Numbered from the stretch's first letter, positions 38,165 to 51,220 are shown. The stretch: 64,000 nucleotides of DNA from Acidovorax sp. 69 (GCF_002797445.1 NZ_PGEP01000001.1:2294501-2358500); one strand, 5' to 3'. Notes: a model not told the origin generated them from the sequence alone. Made by a program: numbers and translations.

Positions 38165-39262
38165 GTGACTGTCAAACAGGCTTATCTGGCCGAGTTGGCC
38201 GCCAAAGGCTACCAAAGTGACCCTGCCCAGCTACGCGCTGTGGATGCCCTTCAGCGCTGTGCCGACGATTGGGCTGCGTACAAGGCACGTCGCTCCAATG
38301 CGATCAAGAAGCTCATCAACCGCCCCGACATTCCACGGGGCGTGTACATGTACGGCGGGGTGGGGCGTGGCAAGAGCTTCCTCATGGAGTGCTTTTTTGA
38401 CGCCATACCGCTGAAGCGCAAGGTCCGTCTGCACTTCCATGAGTTCATGCGAGAGGTACACCGCGAGCTGGCAGCTCTGCAGGGCACGGTGAACCCGTTG
38501 GACGTGCTGGGCGAGCGCATTGCCAAGCGCTACAAGCTCATCTGTTTCGACGAGTTTCATGTCGCCGACATCACCGACGCCATGATCTTGCACCGGCTGC
38601 TGGCCGCGCTGTTCGACAACGGTGTGGGGTTCGTGACCACCTCGAACTTCGAGCCCGATGGGCTGTACCCAAACGGTCTGCACCGGGATCGCATCCTGCC
38701 GGCGATTGCTCTTCTCAACGAGAAACTCGAAGTGGTCAATGTTGACAACGGTACCGACTACCGGCGGCGGACCCTGGAGCACGTAAAGCTGTACCACACG
38801 CCACTGGGACCCGAGGCTGACGCCGAGATGAGCCAGGCGTTCGACCAGTTGGCGGAAGTACACGACGAGGATCCGGTGTTGCACATTGAGGCCCGCGAGA
38901 TTCGCGCACGCCGAAAAGCGGGTGGTGTGGTGTGGTTCGACTTCAAGACCCTCTGTGGTGGCCCGCGCTCCCAGAATGACTATCTGGAGATTGCGACCCA
39001 GTTTCACACGGTTCTTCTGTCCGATGTTCCCCACATGCCTGTGAGCATGGCATCACCCGCGCGGCGCTTCACGTGGCTGGTGGATGTTCTTTATGACCGG
39101 CGGGTCAAACTCATCATGTCTGCAGCGGTTGCCCCCGAGCAGCTTTACACCGAGGGCCCGTTGGCCCATGAGTTTCCGCGCACGATCTCCCGGCTCAACG
39201 AGATGCAATCCAAGGAATTCCTGGCCTTGGAGCGGCGCTCCGTGGATACGGGGCTCACATGA
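38165..39262 (+). CDS. zapE: Cell division protein ZapE (AFG1-like ATPase)
   Basis: 365-residue P-loop ATPase of the AFG1/ZapE family that associates with the Z-ring in E. coli. Walker A is GGVGRGKS at residues 64-71, Walker B is KLICFDEFHVADI, and FVTTSNFEPDGLYPNGLHRDRI is the family's sensor region. The gene starts at GTG. Length fits (375 in E. coli). Placement behind lpdA is common in Burkholderiales. Its stop overlaps the ATG of the next gene. Confidence 0.93.
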   Translation: MTVKQAYLAELAAKGYQSDPAQLRAVDALQRCADDWAAYKARRSNAIKKLINRPDIPRGVYMYGGVGRGKSFLMECFFDAIPLKRKVRLHFHEFMREVHRELAALQGTVNPLDVLGERIAKRYKLICFDEFHVADITDAMILHRLLAALFDNGVGFVTTSNFEPDGLYPNGLHRDRILPAIALLNEKLEVVNVDNGTDYRRRTLEHVKLYHTPLGPEADAEMSQAFDQLAEVHDEDPVLHIEAREIRARRKAGGVVWFDFKTLCGGPRSQNDYLEIATQFHTVLLSDVPHMPVSMASPARRFTWLVDVLYDRRVKLIMSAAVAPEQLYTEGPLAHEFPRTISRLNEMQSKEFLALERRSVDTGLT

Positions 39263-39957
39263 TCATCAATGCGCGTTCTGCGGTGGTGGTTTGGGCGCTG
39301 CTCTCGTCGCTTTTGAACGTTGTCTGGGCACAAGCTGTTGCAGCCACGGAGGATGAGGGGCGTGCCGCCGCAGCAGCACACCGTAAGGCAGAGCATGAGC
39401 GCATCCGCCACGAGCGGGAAGCACTGGTTGCGGCACGCCATAGGGAGGACGCGGCCTGCTACCAGCGCTTTGCCGTTGAAGACTGTCTGCGGGATGTTCG
39501 CGCAAAAGCGCGTGAGGCTGAAGATCGCCTGCGTGCCCGCGAGGTGAATCTCAACGATGCAGAACGCAAGGAAAAAGCGGCCGAACGCTTGCGCTCCATT
39601 GAGGAGAAGCAGAAAGCCGTGCCCGCCGTCCTACCCGCTGACAAAGGGCCGGATGCCGTGGTGCGCAAGCCTTCTTACGTCGATCCCTTGGCTTCCAAGG
39701 CGCAGCGAGACCGCGACGCTGAGCAGCGTGCACAGCAGCAGCGCAGCCGGGCACAGGTGCAAGCCAGCGAGCAGGCTGCCCGCGCCGCAGGCAATGCAGA
39801 TCGCGCTACCAAGGCGCGCGCCCGGCATGAAGAGTCGCTCAAAGCAGCGGAGGAGCGGCGTGCACGGGTTGAAAAATCGCAGGCCGATGCCGCAGCTCAG
39901 GGCCACAAGTCTGCAGCACCACTACCCTCACCATCGGCGCCAGTGTTCCCACGCTGA
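39259..39957 (+). CDS. Exported coiled-coil protein, unrecognised
   Basis: 232 residues. A signal peptide (about residues 1-24, ending VVWAQA) is followed by a highly charged Ala/Arg/Glu-rich helical protein. Residues 30-125 and 145-220 look like coiled coil. A single Cys pair (ACYQRFAVEDCL) sits near residue 70, similar to small exported proteins annotated only as hypothetical in Comamonadaceae. The ATG overlaps the zapE stop, so it is co-translated with zapE. It may be periplasmic and cell-envelope related; no function can be assigned. Confidence 0.75.
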   Translation: MIINARSAVVVWALLSSLLNVVWAQAVAATEDEGRAAAAAHRKAEHERIRHEREALVAARHREDAACYQRFAVEDCLRDVRAKAREAEDRLRAREVNLNDAERKEKAAERLRSIEEKQKAVPAVLPADKGPDAVVRKPSYVDPLASKAQRDRDAEQRAQQQRSRAQVQASEQAARAAGNADRATKARARHEESLKAAEERRARVEKSQADAAAQGHKSAAPLPSPSAPVFPR

Positions 39958-40088
39958 AGCCGCAGGGTTGGGACGGTTTCTCCGTCGCACCTACGGTTCT
40001 TTTGGTGGCCGGCAGGCCAATGGGGTGCGTCAGCCGAAAGGGGTAATGACGGCTCGCTGTGCGCTGACGTCGGTGGGCCGGGCAATGA

Positions 40089-40895
40089 TCAGGCTCGGCC
40101 CGCATCGACGGGGGTGAGGCGGGCGATTTTTTTCTCTTCCACCAGCGCTTCGATCTTGACGATGACCAGCGACAGGTTGTCGCCGCCGCCACGGGCCCGG
40201 GAGCGGGCCTTTTCGATCAGGAACTCCGTGGCTTCGCGCGGGGACAGGGAGTCCACTACCGAAGCAAGTTCGGTGGGCGAAAAGTAATGCCATACGCCAT
40301 CGCTGCAAGCCATCAGAACGTCGCCGGGCTGCAACTGCGGAATGATGTGCGTCGTGATCGGTGGATCGCTTTCGGTGCCCAGGCAGCCGACCAGTATGTT
40401 GGAGTGCGGGTGGTTGTTGGCCTCTGCTTCGGTCAACTCACCCCGATCCACCAGCGCCTGGACATAGGAATGATCGCTGGTGCGGAACACCATGCGGGAC
40501 CCTTGAAAATGGTAAATGCGCGAGTCCCCTGCATGGACCCAGTGGCAGTCCCCTCGGGGGTTGATCAGGAACGCCGCGATCGTGCTGTGGGGTTCCTGCT
40601 CGGCCGAGATGGCGGTCAGCCGGATGACAATGTGGGCCTCTTCGACCATGTTCTTGAGCATCGACACCGCATCATCGGTGTCGGGCGAGTAACGCTCGAA
40701 CAGCTGTCGTGCGGTCATCATGACCTGGTCGGAGGCCTTGCGCCCGCCGCTTCGGCCTCCCATGCCGTCTGCCAGTACGCCCAGCACGCAGCCGTTGTGC
40801 CGCTCGTGGGAGATCAGGGCCACCTGGTCTTGCTGGTATTCCCGGTCGCCCTTGTGGATGCCGGTGGACGCGATGAGGCGAAACGCTTTGGTCAT
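40089..40895 (-). CDS. PP2C-family serine/threonine phosphatase
   Basis: 268-residue Mn2+/Mg2+-dependent protein phosphatase. Metal-binding motifs appear in order: REYQQDQ, LADGMGG (about residues 41-47), GDSRIYHF, CSDGVWHYF and GGDNLSLV near the C-terminus. It has no transmembrane or extra domain, so it is cytosolic. It converges with the zapE-side genes and is divergent from the YdcH-like gene. In many genomes such a phosphatase partners a Ser/Thr kinase; here the only kinase in view is 15 kb away (55708), so a partnership is conjecture. Confidence 0.92.
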   Translation of the reverse strand: MTKAFRLIASTGIHKGDREYQQDQVALISHERHNGCVLGVLADGMGGRSGGRKASDQVMMTARQLFERYSPDTDDAVSMLKNMVEEAHIVIRLTAISAEQEPHSTIAAFLINPRGDCHWVHAGDSRIYHFQGSRMVFRTSDHSYVQALVDRGELTEAEANNHPHSNILVGCLGTESDPPITTHIIPQLQPGDVLMACSDGVWHYFSPTELASVVDSLSPREATEFLIEKARSRARGGGDNLSLVIVKIEALVEEKKIARLTPVDAGRA

Positions 40896-41050
40896 GCTGG
40901 TGATTGTGGGGGCGCGTGCGCAAACTGCCGTGTTGGAAAACGGGGCAAGCGCGTATTATCCGCCCGCCTGTGGCATTTTCGCCATGCCATTGCCGCCCCT
41001 GCCTTGAAACCCAGCCTCCACTCCCCCACCGACAGCTGATTGAATTGCGC

Positions 41051-41206
41051 ATGGAACATGCGGACATTGATGCTTTGATTGACCGGTGCGCACCTGGCGC
41101 TGCGCCAGATGAGCTGACGTTGCGCCGCCTGAAGAAGCGTCGCCTGGTGTTGCGCGACGCCCTGGACCGGCTGGAGCGCGAGCTTCTGCCCCAAGAGCCC
41201 GCCTGA
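41051..41206 (+). CDS. YdcH-like small protein (DUF465)
   Basis: 51 residues predicted as two helices (DIDALIDRCAP and LRRLKKRRLVLRDALDRLERELL), matching the compact DUF465/YdcH hairpin pattern of a charged LKKRRLxLKD core. Function of the family is unknown. Its stop TGA overlaps the ATG of the helicase gene, so the two are coupled. The start was chosen at the ATG preceded by a purine-poor leader; a longer frame upstream overlaps the phosphatase promoter and lacks similarity. Confidence 0.8.
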   Translation: MEHADIDALIDRCAPGAAPDELTLRRLKKRRLVLRDALDRLERELLPQEPA

Positions 41207-43257
41207 TGGGGTTGATCGAAATGGTGCCGGAGGTGTTCGCTCCCGGTGGCGTGTTGGCGCGGGCAGACACGCACTTCCAGCCCCGGGAGGGGCAGACCCA
41301 GATGGCCATGGCGGTGGCGCGGACCATAGAAGCGGGGGGTGTCCTCGTTGTGGAAGCGGGGACAGGGGTGGGTAAAACGTTCTCGTACCTGGTTCCCGCC
41401 CTGCTCAGTGGTGAGCGGGTGCTGCTGTCCACGGCCACCAAGGCTCTGCAGGACCAGCTTTTTGCGCGCGATCTGCCCCGGCTGGTGCAAACGCTGGGCC
41501 TGCCCGTGCGCATGGCGCTGCTCAAAGGGCGGGCCAGCTATTTGTGCCTGTACCGCATGGAGCAGGCGCGCCAGGAGGTACAGGCGCAGGACCGGGGCGT
41601 TGCGCGTGTGTTGGCCAAGGTGGAGGATTGGTCGCGCCACACCCAGTCGGGCGACCTCGCGGAGCTGACGGGGCTGGACGACCGCTCGCCCGTGATTCCC
41701 CTGGTCACCTCGACCCGTGAGAACTGCCTGGGGTCGCAGTGCCCCCGGTTCCGTGAATGCCATGTGCATCGGGCGCGTCGCGAGGCGTTGGCGGCCGACA
41801 TCGTGGTCATCAACCACCATCTTTTTTTTGCCGATGTGGCAGTGCGCGAGTCGGGCATGGCCGAGCTGTTACCCACTGTGCGCGTGGTGGTGTTTGATGA
41901 AGCGCACCAGATCAACGAAACCGGAGTGCAGTTTTTGGGGGCCCAGCTGTCCATGGGGCAGCTGATGGATTTCAGCAGGGATCTGTTGACCGCAGGCCTT
42001 CAACATGCCCGGGGCTTGGCGGATTGGGCAGGGTTGTCTCGTCTGGTGGAGATGTCAGCCCGGGATTTGCGTCTGGCCGTGGGTGCTGCGGCGGGTGGGG
42101 CCAAGTTGCGCTGGACGGACGATGCCCCGGACGGTGTCTCGGACAGCGACTGGCGCAGCGCGATGCGCAATGCAGCACTGGCCTGTGCGCAGGCCCAGGA
42201 CGCGCTGGACACCGTCAGCGAGATCGCTCCAGATTTTGTGCGCCTGTATGAGCGAGGTACCGAGTTGCTGGCGCGCCTGGCCCGGTTTTCTGGCCCAGGA
42301 GATCCTGATGTGGTGCGGTGGGTGGATGTAGGCCCCCAGCTTCGCCTGATCGAATCGCCCTTGGACATCGCAGAGGCCATGCGCACGCGCCTGCTTGTGT
42401 CGCCCGCCGAGTCGGCAGACGAGGTCGATGGCTGGCCCGACGAGCCCTCAGCCGGCCCTGGCCGCGCCTGGATCTTCACGTCAGCCACCTTGGGTGATGA
42501 CGAGCGGCTGACCTGGTTTACCGAGCGGGCCGGGCTGCAGGATGCAGAAATCCTCCGGGTGGCCAGCCCCTTTGATTACCCCACGCAGGCCGCACTGTAT
42601 GTGCCGCGCAATCTACCCTCGCCAGCGGACCCTTCGCACAGCCACATGCTGGCGCAATGGGTGGGAGATGCCGCAGAGCAGCTGGGCGGGCGCACGCTGG
42701 TGCTTACCACCACGCTCAAGGCCTTGCGTGCTGTGGGCGACGCGCTCAAGGCGCGGTTTGCCGCTGGGGGTGGGCTGGAGGTACTGGTGCAGGGCGAGTG
42801 GCCCAAGCGCCGGCTGATGGAGCGTTTCCGTGAAGGGTCCGAGCGGGGCCAGCCGGGTTGTCTGCTGGTTGCGTCTGCCACTTTTTGGGAGGGGTTTGAC
42901 GTACCGGGAGACGCGCTGCAGTTGGTCGTCATCGACAAACTGCCATTTCCCCCGCCAGGGGATCCGTTGGTGGAGGCGCGTGCGCAGCGTATCGAAAGGG
43001 CGGGGGGGAAGGCGTTTAAGGCCTATGCGCTGCCCGAGGCGGCCGTGGCCCTCAAGCAGGGGGCGGGGCGGTTGATCCGGCGGGAGTCGGACCGGGGGAT
43101 TCTCGTGGTGGGCGATGTTCGCCTTGTCACCATGGGTTATGGCAAGCGTCTGTTGGCTGCGCTGCCGCCAATGCGGCGGTTGGAGTCGGCGGACGAATTT
43201 GACGAAGCCTTGCGGGCGCTTACCAGACCTTCCACCACGGATCCGATTTGCCCTTGA
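41206..43257 (+). CDS. DinG/YoaA-family ATP-dependent DNA helicase
   Basis: 683-residue superfamily 2 helicase of the XPD/DinG group. Walker A is EAGTGVGKT (about residues 50-58). Iron-sulfur cysteines are in SYLCLYRM and the ENCLGSQCPRFREC cluster, and the DEAH box reads VVFDEAHQIN. The C-terminal motif VI is LKQGAGRLIRRESDRG. Architecture fits YoaA more than DinG proper. It unwinds DNA with 5'-3' polarity and acts in repair of replication damage. Its 3' end overlaps the 3' end of bamD on the other strand by 38 bases. Confidence 0.9.
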   Translation: MGLIEMVPEVFAPGGVLARADTHFQPREGQTQMAMAVARTIEAGGVLVVEAGTGVGKTFSYLVPALLSGERVLLSTATKALQDQLFARDLPRLVQTLGLPVRMALLKGRASYLCLYRMEQARQEVQAQDRGVARVLAKVEDWSRHTQSGDLAELTGLDDRSPVIPLVTSTRENCLGSQCPRFRECHVHRARREALAADIVVINHHLFFADVAVRESGMAELLPTVRVVVFDEAHQINETGVQFLGAQLSMGQLMDFSRDLLTAGLQHARGLADWAGLSRLVEMSARDLRLAVGAAAGGAKLRWTDDAPDGVSDSDWRSAMRNAALACAQAQDALDTVSEIAPDFVRLYERGTELLARLARFSGPGDPDVVRWVDVGPQLRLIESPLDIAEAMRTRLLVSPAESADEVDGWPDEPSAGPGRAWIFTSATLGDDERLTWFTERAGLQDAEILRVASPFDYPTQAALYVPRNLPSPADPSHSHMLAQWVGDAAEQLGGRTLVLTTTLKALRAVGDALKARFAAGGGLEVLVQGEWPKRRLMERFREGSERGQPGCLLVASATFWEGFDVPGDALQLVVIDKLPFPPPGDPLVEARAQRIERAGGKAFKAYALPEAAVALKQGAGRLIRRESDRGILVVGDVRLVTMGYGKRLLAALPPMRRLESADEFDEALRALTRPSTTDPICP

Positions 43258-44017
43258 GGCCGCCATTCATGTACGTGCTTTGTGGGTAGGACTTGTCCAT
43301 GACGCGGCGCGCATCGTCGCGCAGTTGTGTCATGCCCAGGGCGTCGTAGGACTGAATGAGGATATACAGCGCTTCTTCCAGTGCTGGAACGCCCTGGTAG
43401 TCGGCAACGGCCACCTGGGCACGGCTGATGGCCGCCACATACGCGCCCCGCTGGAAGTAGTAACGCGCCACATGCACCTCATACTGCGCAAGCGAGTTGA
43501 CGATGTAGGTCATGCGCTGGCGCGAGTCCTGCGCGTAGCGGGACTCCGGGAAACGGGTGACCAGCTCACTGAAGGCCTCGAAGGAGTCTTTGGCAGCCTT
43601 TTGGTCACGTTCGGACAGGTCTTGGCGCGAAATGAATGAGAACAGGCCGAGGTTGTCGTTGAAGTTCACCAGCCCCTTGAGGTATAGCGCGTAGTCCAGT
43701 GCAGGGCTGGCGGGGTGCAGCTTCATGAAGCGGTCCAGCGTGGCGACGGCCTGGGCTTTTTCACCCGCCTTGTAGTGCGCGTAGGCCTTGTCGATCTGGG
43801 CCTGCTGGGCCAAAGGGGTTCCAGCTGCGCGGCCTTCAAGTTTTTCGAGCAGCGGAACCGCCTTGTCGTAGGCACCGCTGTTCATCTCGTCCTGTGCTTC
43901 GGAGTGGATGCGATTGGGGCTCCATCCGGCCGTTTTGTCTTCGGGGGTGCTGGAGCAACCAGCCAGCAGACCCGCGAACAGCAGGGCGGAAACGAGGGGC
44001 AGTGGGGCACGCAGCAT
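43220..44017 (-). CDS. bamD: Outer membrane assembly lipoprotein BamD
   Basis: 265-residue lipoprotein. The lipobox LLAGC puts the acylated Cys at residue 21. Five TPR-like repeats follow (for example KAYAHYKAGEKAQAVATLDRFMKLHP and ELVTRFPESRYAQDSRQRM), the standard BamD scaffold that holds BamA and the other lipoproteins of the barrel-insertion complex at the periplasmic face of the outer membrane. Length is slightly longer than E. coli (245). It lies divergent to dnaE, and its 3' end overlaps the helicase gene. Confidence 0.94.
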   Translation of the reverse strand: MLRAPLPLVSALLFAGLLAGCSSTPEDKTAGWSPNRIHSEAQDEMNSGAYDKAVPLLEKLEGRAAGTPLAQQAQIDKAYAHYKAGEKAQAVATLDRFMKLHPASPALDYALYLKGLVNFNDNLGLFSFISRQDLSERDQKAAKDSFEAFSELVTRFPESRYAQDSRQRMTYIVNSLAQYEVHVARYYFQRGAYVAAISRAQVAVADYQGVPALEEALYILIQSYDALGMTQLRDDARRVMDKSYPQSTYMNGGLKGKSDPWWKVW

Positions 44018-44181
44018 CGCAGGCAGCTTTCAGCAAATAAGGAAACAGGTGCGCAAGGGGCTTTCTCCTGCCGGGTGCACCGTGGGCAGAAAGGGCATTG
44101 TACTGGTGGCCGTTGCTGCAAAGCGCGCATTGCGCGACAGGCTTTCGGTTGGGTGCGCACGAGGCTTTCTACAATGACCGC

Positions 44182-47100
44182 ATGTTTGTTCACTTGCGCC
44201 TGCACACCGAATTTTCCGTCGTAGACGGTACCAACCGAATCGATGAGGTGGCCAAAGCGGCTGCCAAGGATGGCCAGCCCGCGCTGGCGATCACCGATCT
44301 CAATAATCTCTTTGGCGCGATCAAGTTCTACAAGGAAGCCCGGGGCAAGGGTGTCAAGCCCATTTTGGGCGCCGAAATCTATCTGGAGGGCGAGGCCGGG
44401 GCTGGGCCGTCGCGGCTGATCGTTCTGGTGCAAAGTCGCCAGGGTTACCTCAACTTGTCGGAGTTGCTCGCCCGTGCGTGGACCCGCAACATCGTCAAGA
44501 ACCTGGCGCAGTGCACCTGGGCTTGGCTGGAAGAGCTTTCCGAAGGATTGATCGCCCTTGCTGGAGCCCAGGCCGGCCCCGTGGGGCAGGCGTTGCTGAA
44601 GGGCGATGAATCGGGCGCCGCCGATCTTGCCTTGCGTTTGGCGGGGATCTTTCCACACCGGTTTTACATCGAGTTGCAACGTGCGGGGCGGGTGGACGAT
44701 GAAGTCCATGTGGCTGCTGCAGCGCAGTTGGCTGCGCGTCTGAATCTGCCCGTGGTGGCCACGCATCCGGTGCAGTTCGCCACGGCGGACGACTATGAGG
44801 CCCATGAGGCCCGCATCTGCATTTCGGAGGGCGAAATACTGGCCAACCCACGCCGGGTGCGCAAGTTCACCCGCGATCAGTATTTCAAGTCATCTGCGGA
44901 GATGGAAGCCTTGTTTGCTGATGTGCCATCGGCTATCTCGAACACGGTGGAAATCGCCCAGCGCTGCAACCTCACCCTGGTGTTGGGTAAGCCACAGCTG
45001 CCCGATTTTCCGACCCCCAACGGCATGCCGATCGACGAGTATTTTCGGGTGGCGTCATTCGAGGGGCTGGAGGAGCGGCTCAAGCTGTTGTTTCCTAAAG
45101 AGGCCGATCGGGACCAGCAGCGCCAACGCTATCAGGAGCGGTTGGAATTTGAAATTGGCACCATCCTCAAGATGGGCTTTCCAGGTTACTTCCTCATCGT
45201 GGGGGATTTCATCCAGTGGGCCAAGGCCAATGGATGTCCGGTGGGGCCTGGCCGGGGGTCGGGTGCCGGCTCGCTGGTGGCGTATGCGCTCAAGATCACC
45301 GACCTGGACCCGCTGGAATACAACCTGCTGTTCGAGCGGTTCTTGAACCCGGAACGGGTTTCGATGCCCGACTTCGACATCGACTTTTGCCAATCGAACC
45401 GCGACCGCGTCATTGACTATGTGAAAGACAAATACGGCAAGAACGCGGTCAGCCAGATCGCAACGTTCGGAACGATGGCCGCCAAAGCGGCTATTCGGGA
45501 CGTGGGCCGGGTGATGGACATGAGTTACATGTTTGTCGATGGGATTTCCAAGCTGGTTCCCGGAAAACCCGGAATGTCGTACACCTTGCAGTACCCGCCC
45601 GATCCCAAGAAGGAGGGTGACAAGAACAACTACGCGCTTGAGCTGGAGCCCATGCTCTACGAGCGGGTGCGCAAGGAAGAAGACGTCAAGACTGTCATCG
45701 AGATGGCGCAAAAACTCGAAGGCATGACGCGCAATATCGGCATGCATGCGGGGGGTGTGCTGATTGCGCCAGGCAAGCTCACCGATTTTTGCCCGCTGTA
45801 CCAGCAGCCGGGCAGTGAATCGGCGGTAAGCCAGTACGACAAGGACGACGTGGAGGCCATTGGCCTTGTGAAGTTTGACTTTTTGGGTCTCGCCACGCTC
45901 ACCATCCTGGAAATCGCGCGCGAGTTCATCATCAAGCGCCACAAGGGGCAAGAGAATTTCGCTTTCGAGACCATACCGCTGGACGATGGGCCGACGTACC
46001 GCTTGTTCTCGGAGGGCAAGACCGAAGCAGTGTTCCAGTTTGAAAGCCGCGGCATGCAGGGCATGCTCAAGGAGGCCAAGCCGAGTCGGCTGGAAGACCT
46101 GATTGCGTTGAACGCGCTGTATCGCCCGGGCCCCATGGACCTGATCCCGAGCTTTGTGAACCGCAAACACGGCAAGGAGGTGGTGGAGTACCCGCACCCG
46201 CTGGTGGAGCCCGTTCTGGCCGAGACCTACGGGATCATGGTGTACCAGGAACAGGTGATGCAGACCGCCCAGGTGCTGGGGGGCTACAGCCTGGGTGGTG
46301 CCGATATGCTGCGCCGCGCCATGGGTAAAAAGAAGGCCGAGGAAATGGCCGAGCACCGGGAGATCTTCCGCAAAGGTGCCGCAGAAAAGAACATCAGCCA
46401 GCAAAAGGCGGATGAAGTGTTCGACCTGATGGAGAAGTTTGCGGGTTACGGCTTTAACAAGTCACATGCGGCTGCCTACTCCCTGCTGGCATACCACACG
46501 GGCTGGCTCAAGGTGCACTTCACCGCTGAGTTCTTCTGCGCCAACATGACCGTGGAAATGGATGACACCGACAAGCTCAAGGTGTTGTTCGAGGACGCGA
46601 ACAAGATGGGGCTTTCTTTCGAGCCGCCAGACGTTAATCGGGGGTTTTACCGGTTTGAGCCTGTCACCGACAAGATCATTCGCTATGGACTGGGTGCCGT
46701 CAAAGGCACCGGACAGCAGGCCATAGAGGCCATGGTGGCATCGCGCGAAGGGCGTGGCGAAGGGCCTCATGGCTCTACCACCGGGCCCTTCAAGAGCCTG
46801 TTCGAGTTCTGCCTGCGTGTGGACAAGGCGCGCATGAACAAACGCACGGTGGAGGCCTTGATCAAGGCGGGTGCTTTTGATTCGATCAACATGAACCGGG
46901 CAGCGATGGTGGCGTCCATCGACCGGGCCTTTGACTTTGCGGCCGCTACGCTGGCCAACGTGAACCAGGGCGGGCTGTTCGACATGATGGGCGACGATGC
47001 CCACGGCTCCAGCACACAGGAGCCTGAACTGGTGGATGCGGTGCCTTGGGGGATCAAGGAGCGACTTACGCTGGAAAAAACGGCGGTCGGCTTCTACCTG

Positions 47101-47714
47101 TCGGGCCATCTGTTCGATGAAGTGGCCACCGAGGTGCGTCGTTTTGTGCGCACCCAGATTGATGAGCTGCTGGACAGCCGCGAACCCCAGGTGCTGGCCG
47201 GGATCATCAGTGATTTTCGGGTCATCAATGGGCAGCGTGGCAAGCTGGGCCTGTTCAAGCTCGATGACAAGTCGGCCGTGATTGAGGCGTCAGCCGACGA
47301 GGCCTTGCTCACTACGTACCGCAACCAGCTCAAGGAAGATGAGTTCGTGGTGATGATGGGGCGCCTGCAGCTCGACCATTTCAGTGGTGGCCTGCGTGTG
47401 AAGGTGCAGCAGGTGTGGGACTTGGCAGGGGCGCGTTGCCGGTTTGGCAAGTACCTGCATGTGATGATGGGCGACAAGGTGCCGGATGTTCCGCGTCTGG
47501 TGAAAGAGTTCCCCCCCGCCGTGAAGAGGTGGCCGACGGCGAGTTGATGCATGGCCTGCGCGTGCGCATGGGCGTGCGCTGCGCGGCCGAAGACGCAGCG
47601 GCGGTTGCTGAACTGCAATTGGGCGAGAACGCACGCTTTTTCCCGACGGATGCCGCCTTGGCGGCTTGGACGGCGCAGGCGGGATCGGGGTCTGCCACGG
47701 TGGTCTACGAGTAA
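44182..47714 (+). CDS. dnaE: DNA polymerase III subunit alpha, frameshifted near the 3' end
   Basis: Replicative polymerase catalytic subunit. The start at 44182 (MFVHLRLHTEFSVVDG) opens the PHP domain. The polymerase core carries GPGRGSGAGSLVAYAL and the catalytic MPDFDIDFCQSNRDRVIDY. A helix-hairpin-helix and OB fold follow. The frame hits a stop at 47547, 1121 residues in. The expected tail (from about RREEVADGELMHGLRVRMG to VVYE, ending 47714) is in the next frame. The switch falls at a run of seven C at 47511-47517; eight C would restore a ~1177-residue protein. dnaE is essential, so a homopolymer sequencing error is the simplest reading. The dnaE-clpS gap is 105 bases. Confidence 0.93.
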
Positions 47715-47819
47715 GGCGGGGCCGCCAAAAATATCCATGGCGCTGTGGCTTGAAAAAACAAGGTCAACAACCAACTTCTCTTGCGGCAGCCCCTCGCGTG
47801 GGTCGCTAGAATGATTTTC

Positions 47820-48179
47820 ATGGCAACAAAACCACCTTCACCTCCCACCGCGCCGCCTGTGACCCGGCCAGCGCGGGATGATGGCGGTTCTGTCGTGCTC
47901 GAAAGACGCACGCAAAAGACCCAGCCGCCCCAGATGTATCAGGTGGTCATGCTCAATGACGACTACACCCCCATGGAGTTTGTCATCGTGGTGCTGCAGG
48001 AGTTTTTCAGCAAGGACCGCGAACAAGCCACCCAGATCATGTTGAAGATTCACCTCGATGGCAAAGGCGTCTGCGGCGTTTATTCGCGTGATGTCGCCGC
48101 CACCAAGGTTGAACAAGTGCTTGACGCCGCCCTCAAGGCGGGCCACCCACTGCAATGTGTCAGTGAGCCTGTTGAATAA
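47820..48179 (+). CDS. clpS: ATP-dependent Clp protease adaptor ClpS
   Basis: 119 residues. A disordered Pro-rich N-terminus is followed by the ClpS fold, with [27 protein letters not shown] (the N-degron pocket with the conserved NDDYTPMEF) and [18 protein letters not shown]. It delivers N-end-rule substrates to ClpAP. The start at 47820 was chosen; an ATG three codons upstream is possible. It is followed after 57 bases by clpA, the standard clpS-clpA pair. Confidence 0.95.
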   Translation: MATKPPSPPTAPPVTRPARDDGGSVVLERRTQKTQPPQMYQVVMLNDDYTPMEFVIVVLQEFFSKDREQATQIMLKIHLDGKGVCGVYSRDVAATKVEQVLDAALKAGHPLQCVSEPVE

Positions 48180-48236
48180 CAGGTTTTTGATCCCGATCTA
48201 CAGTTATCCCTTCCACGCAAGCACAAAGGAGTTCAC

Positions 48237-50585
<2,349 letters not shown>

Positions 50586-50929
50586 AAGTCGTCAGGCGGG
50601 CGGGCCGGCACCGTGGTTTTGCCCCGGTGCGTAGCGCCCTGAAAGTGAAAGCCAGCCGTCATTGAGGTGGCTGGCTTTTTCTTTGGTCGTTCCATCGTGT
50701 CACGTCTCGGCCACACCTGGGGTGTAGGCCGAGGGCGCTGGTGTGTGAGAGGCAAAACGAAGAGGCACTGCGCGGCAAACACCCAATCTGAACAGGTCGC
50801 GCATCGAGTTGCGTCAGTGCCGGTTGAATCGCTCTCCAAGCTGCTATGTTTCTGGTTTTGGCGACGCGGCCGCTTCGCTCTTGCATGCAACCGCCGCTAG
50901 CTGCTTTCCATTTTTCAAGGAGTCTTCCC
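50586..50929. other. Intergenic region after clpA
   Basis: 344 bases. It contains the clpA terminator (50649-50680), and then GC-rich sequence without a frame I can support, leading to the AAGGAG ribosome site of the DUF2789 gene at 50917-50922. I see no clear promoter. Confidence 0.5.
50649..50680 (+). terminator. Rho-independent terminator after clpA
   Basis: AAGCCAGCC, loop, GGCTGGCTT followed by TTTCTTT; a 9-bp stem 64 bases past the clpA stop. It ends the clpS-clpA transcript. Confidence 0.9.
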
Positions 50930-51190
50930 ATGATCACGACCAGTCCTTCCATGACCCATCTGTTTGAGCAACTCGGGCTGGATGCCAGCACGCAGGGAAT
51001 TGCCGAGTTCATCAAGGGCCACCAGTTGGCCACTGAGGTAGCGCTTTGTGATGCGCCTTATTGGAGCGAGGCGCAGCGGCAGTTTCTGGGGGAGCAGATC
51101 AAGTCCGATGCGCCATGGGCGCTGATCGTGGACCAGTTCAGCGAGTCACTGCATTCCGACGCGGTGCACCGCAGCTCGGGGCTGAACTGA
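50930..51190 (+). CDS. DUF2789 family protein
   Basis: 86-residue small cytosolic protein matching DUF2789, with MTHLFEQLGLDAS at the N-terminus and WSEAQRQFLGEQIKSDAPWALIVDQFSESLH in the helical C-terminus. AAGGAG lies 7 bases upstream of the ATG at 50930. The family has no known function. It converges with the transglycosylase gene 30 bases away. Confidence 0.82.
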   Translation: MITTSPSMTHLFEQLGLDASTQGIAEFIKGHQLATEVALCDAPYWSEAQRQFLGEQIKSDAPWALIVDQFSESLHSDAVHRSSGLN

Positions 51191-51220
51191 ACAAACAAGT
51201 GCCATCGGTGCGGCCAGGCC

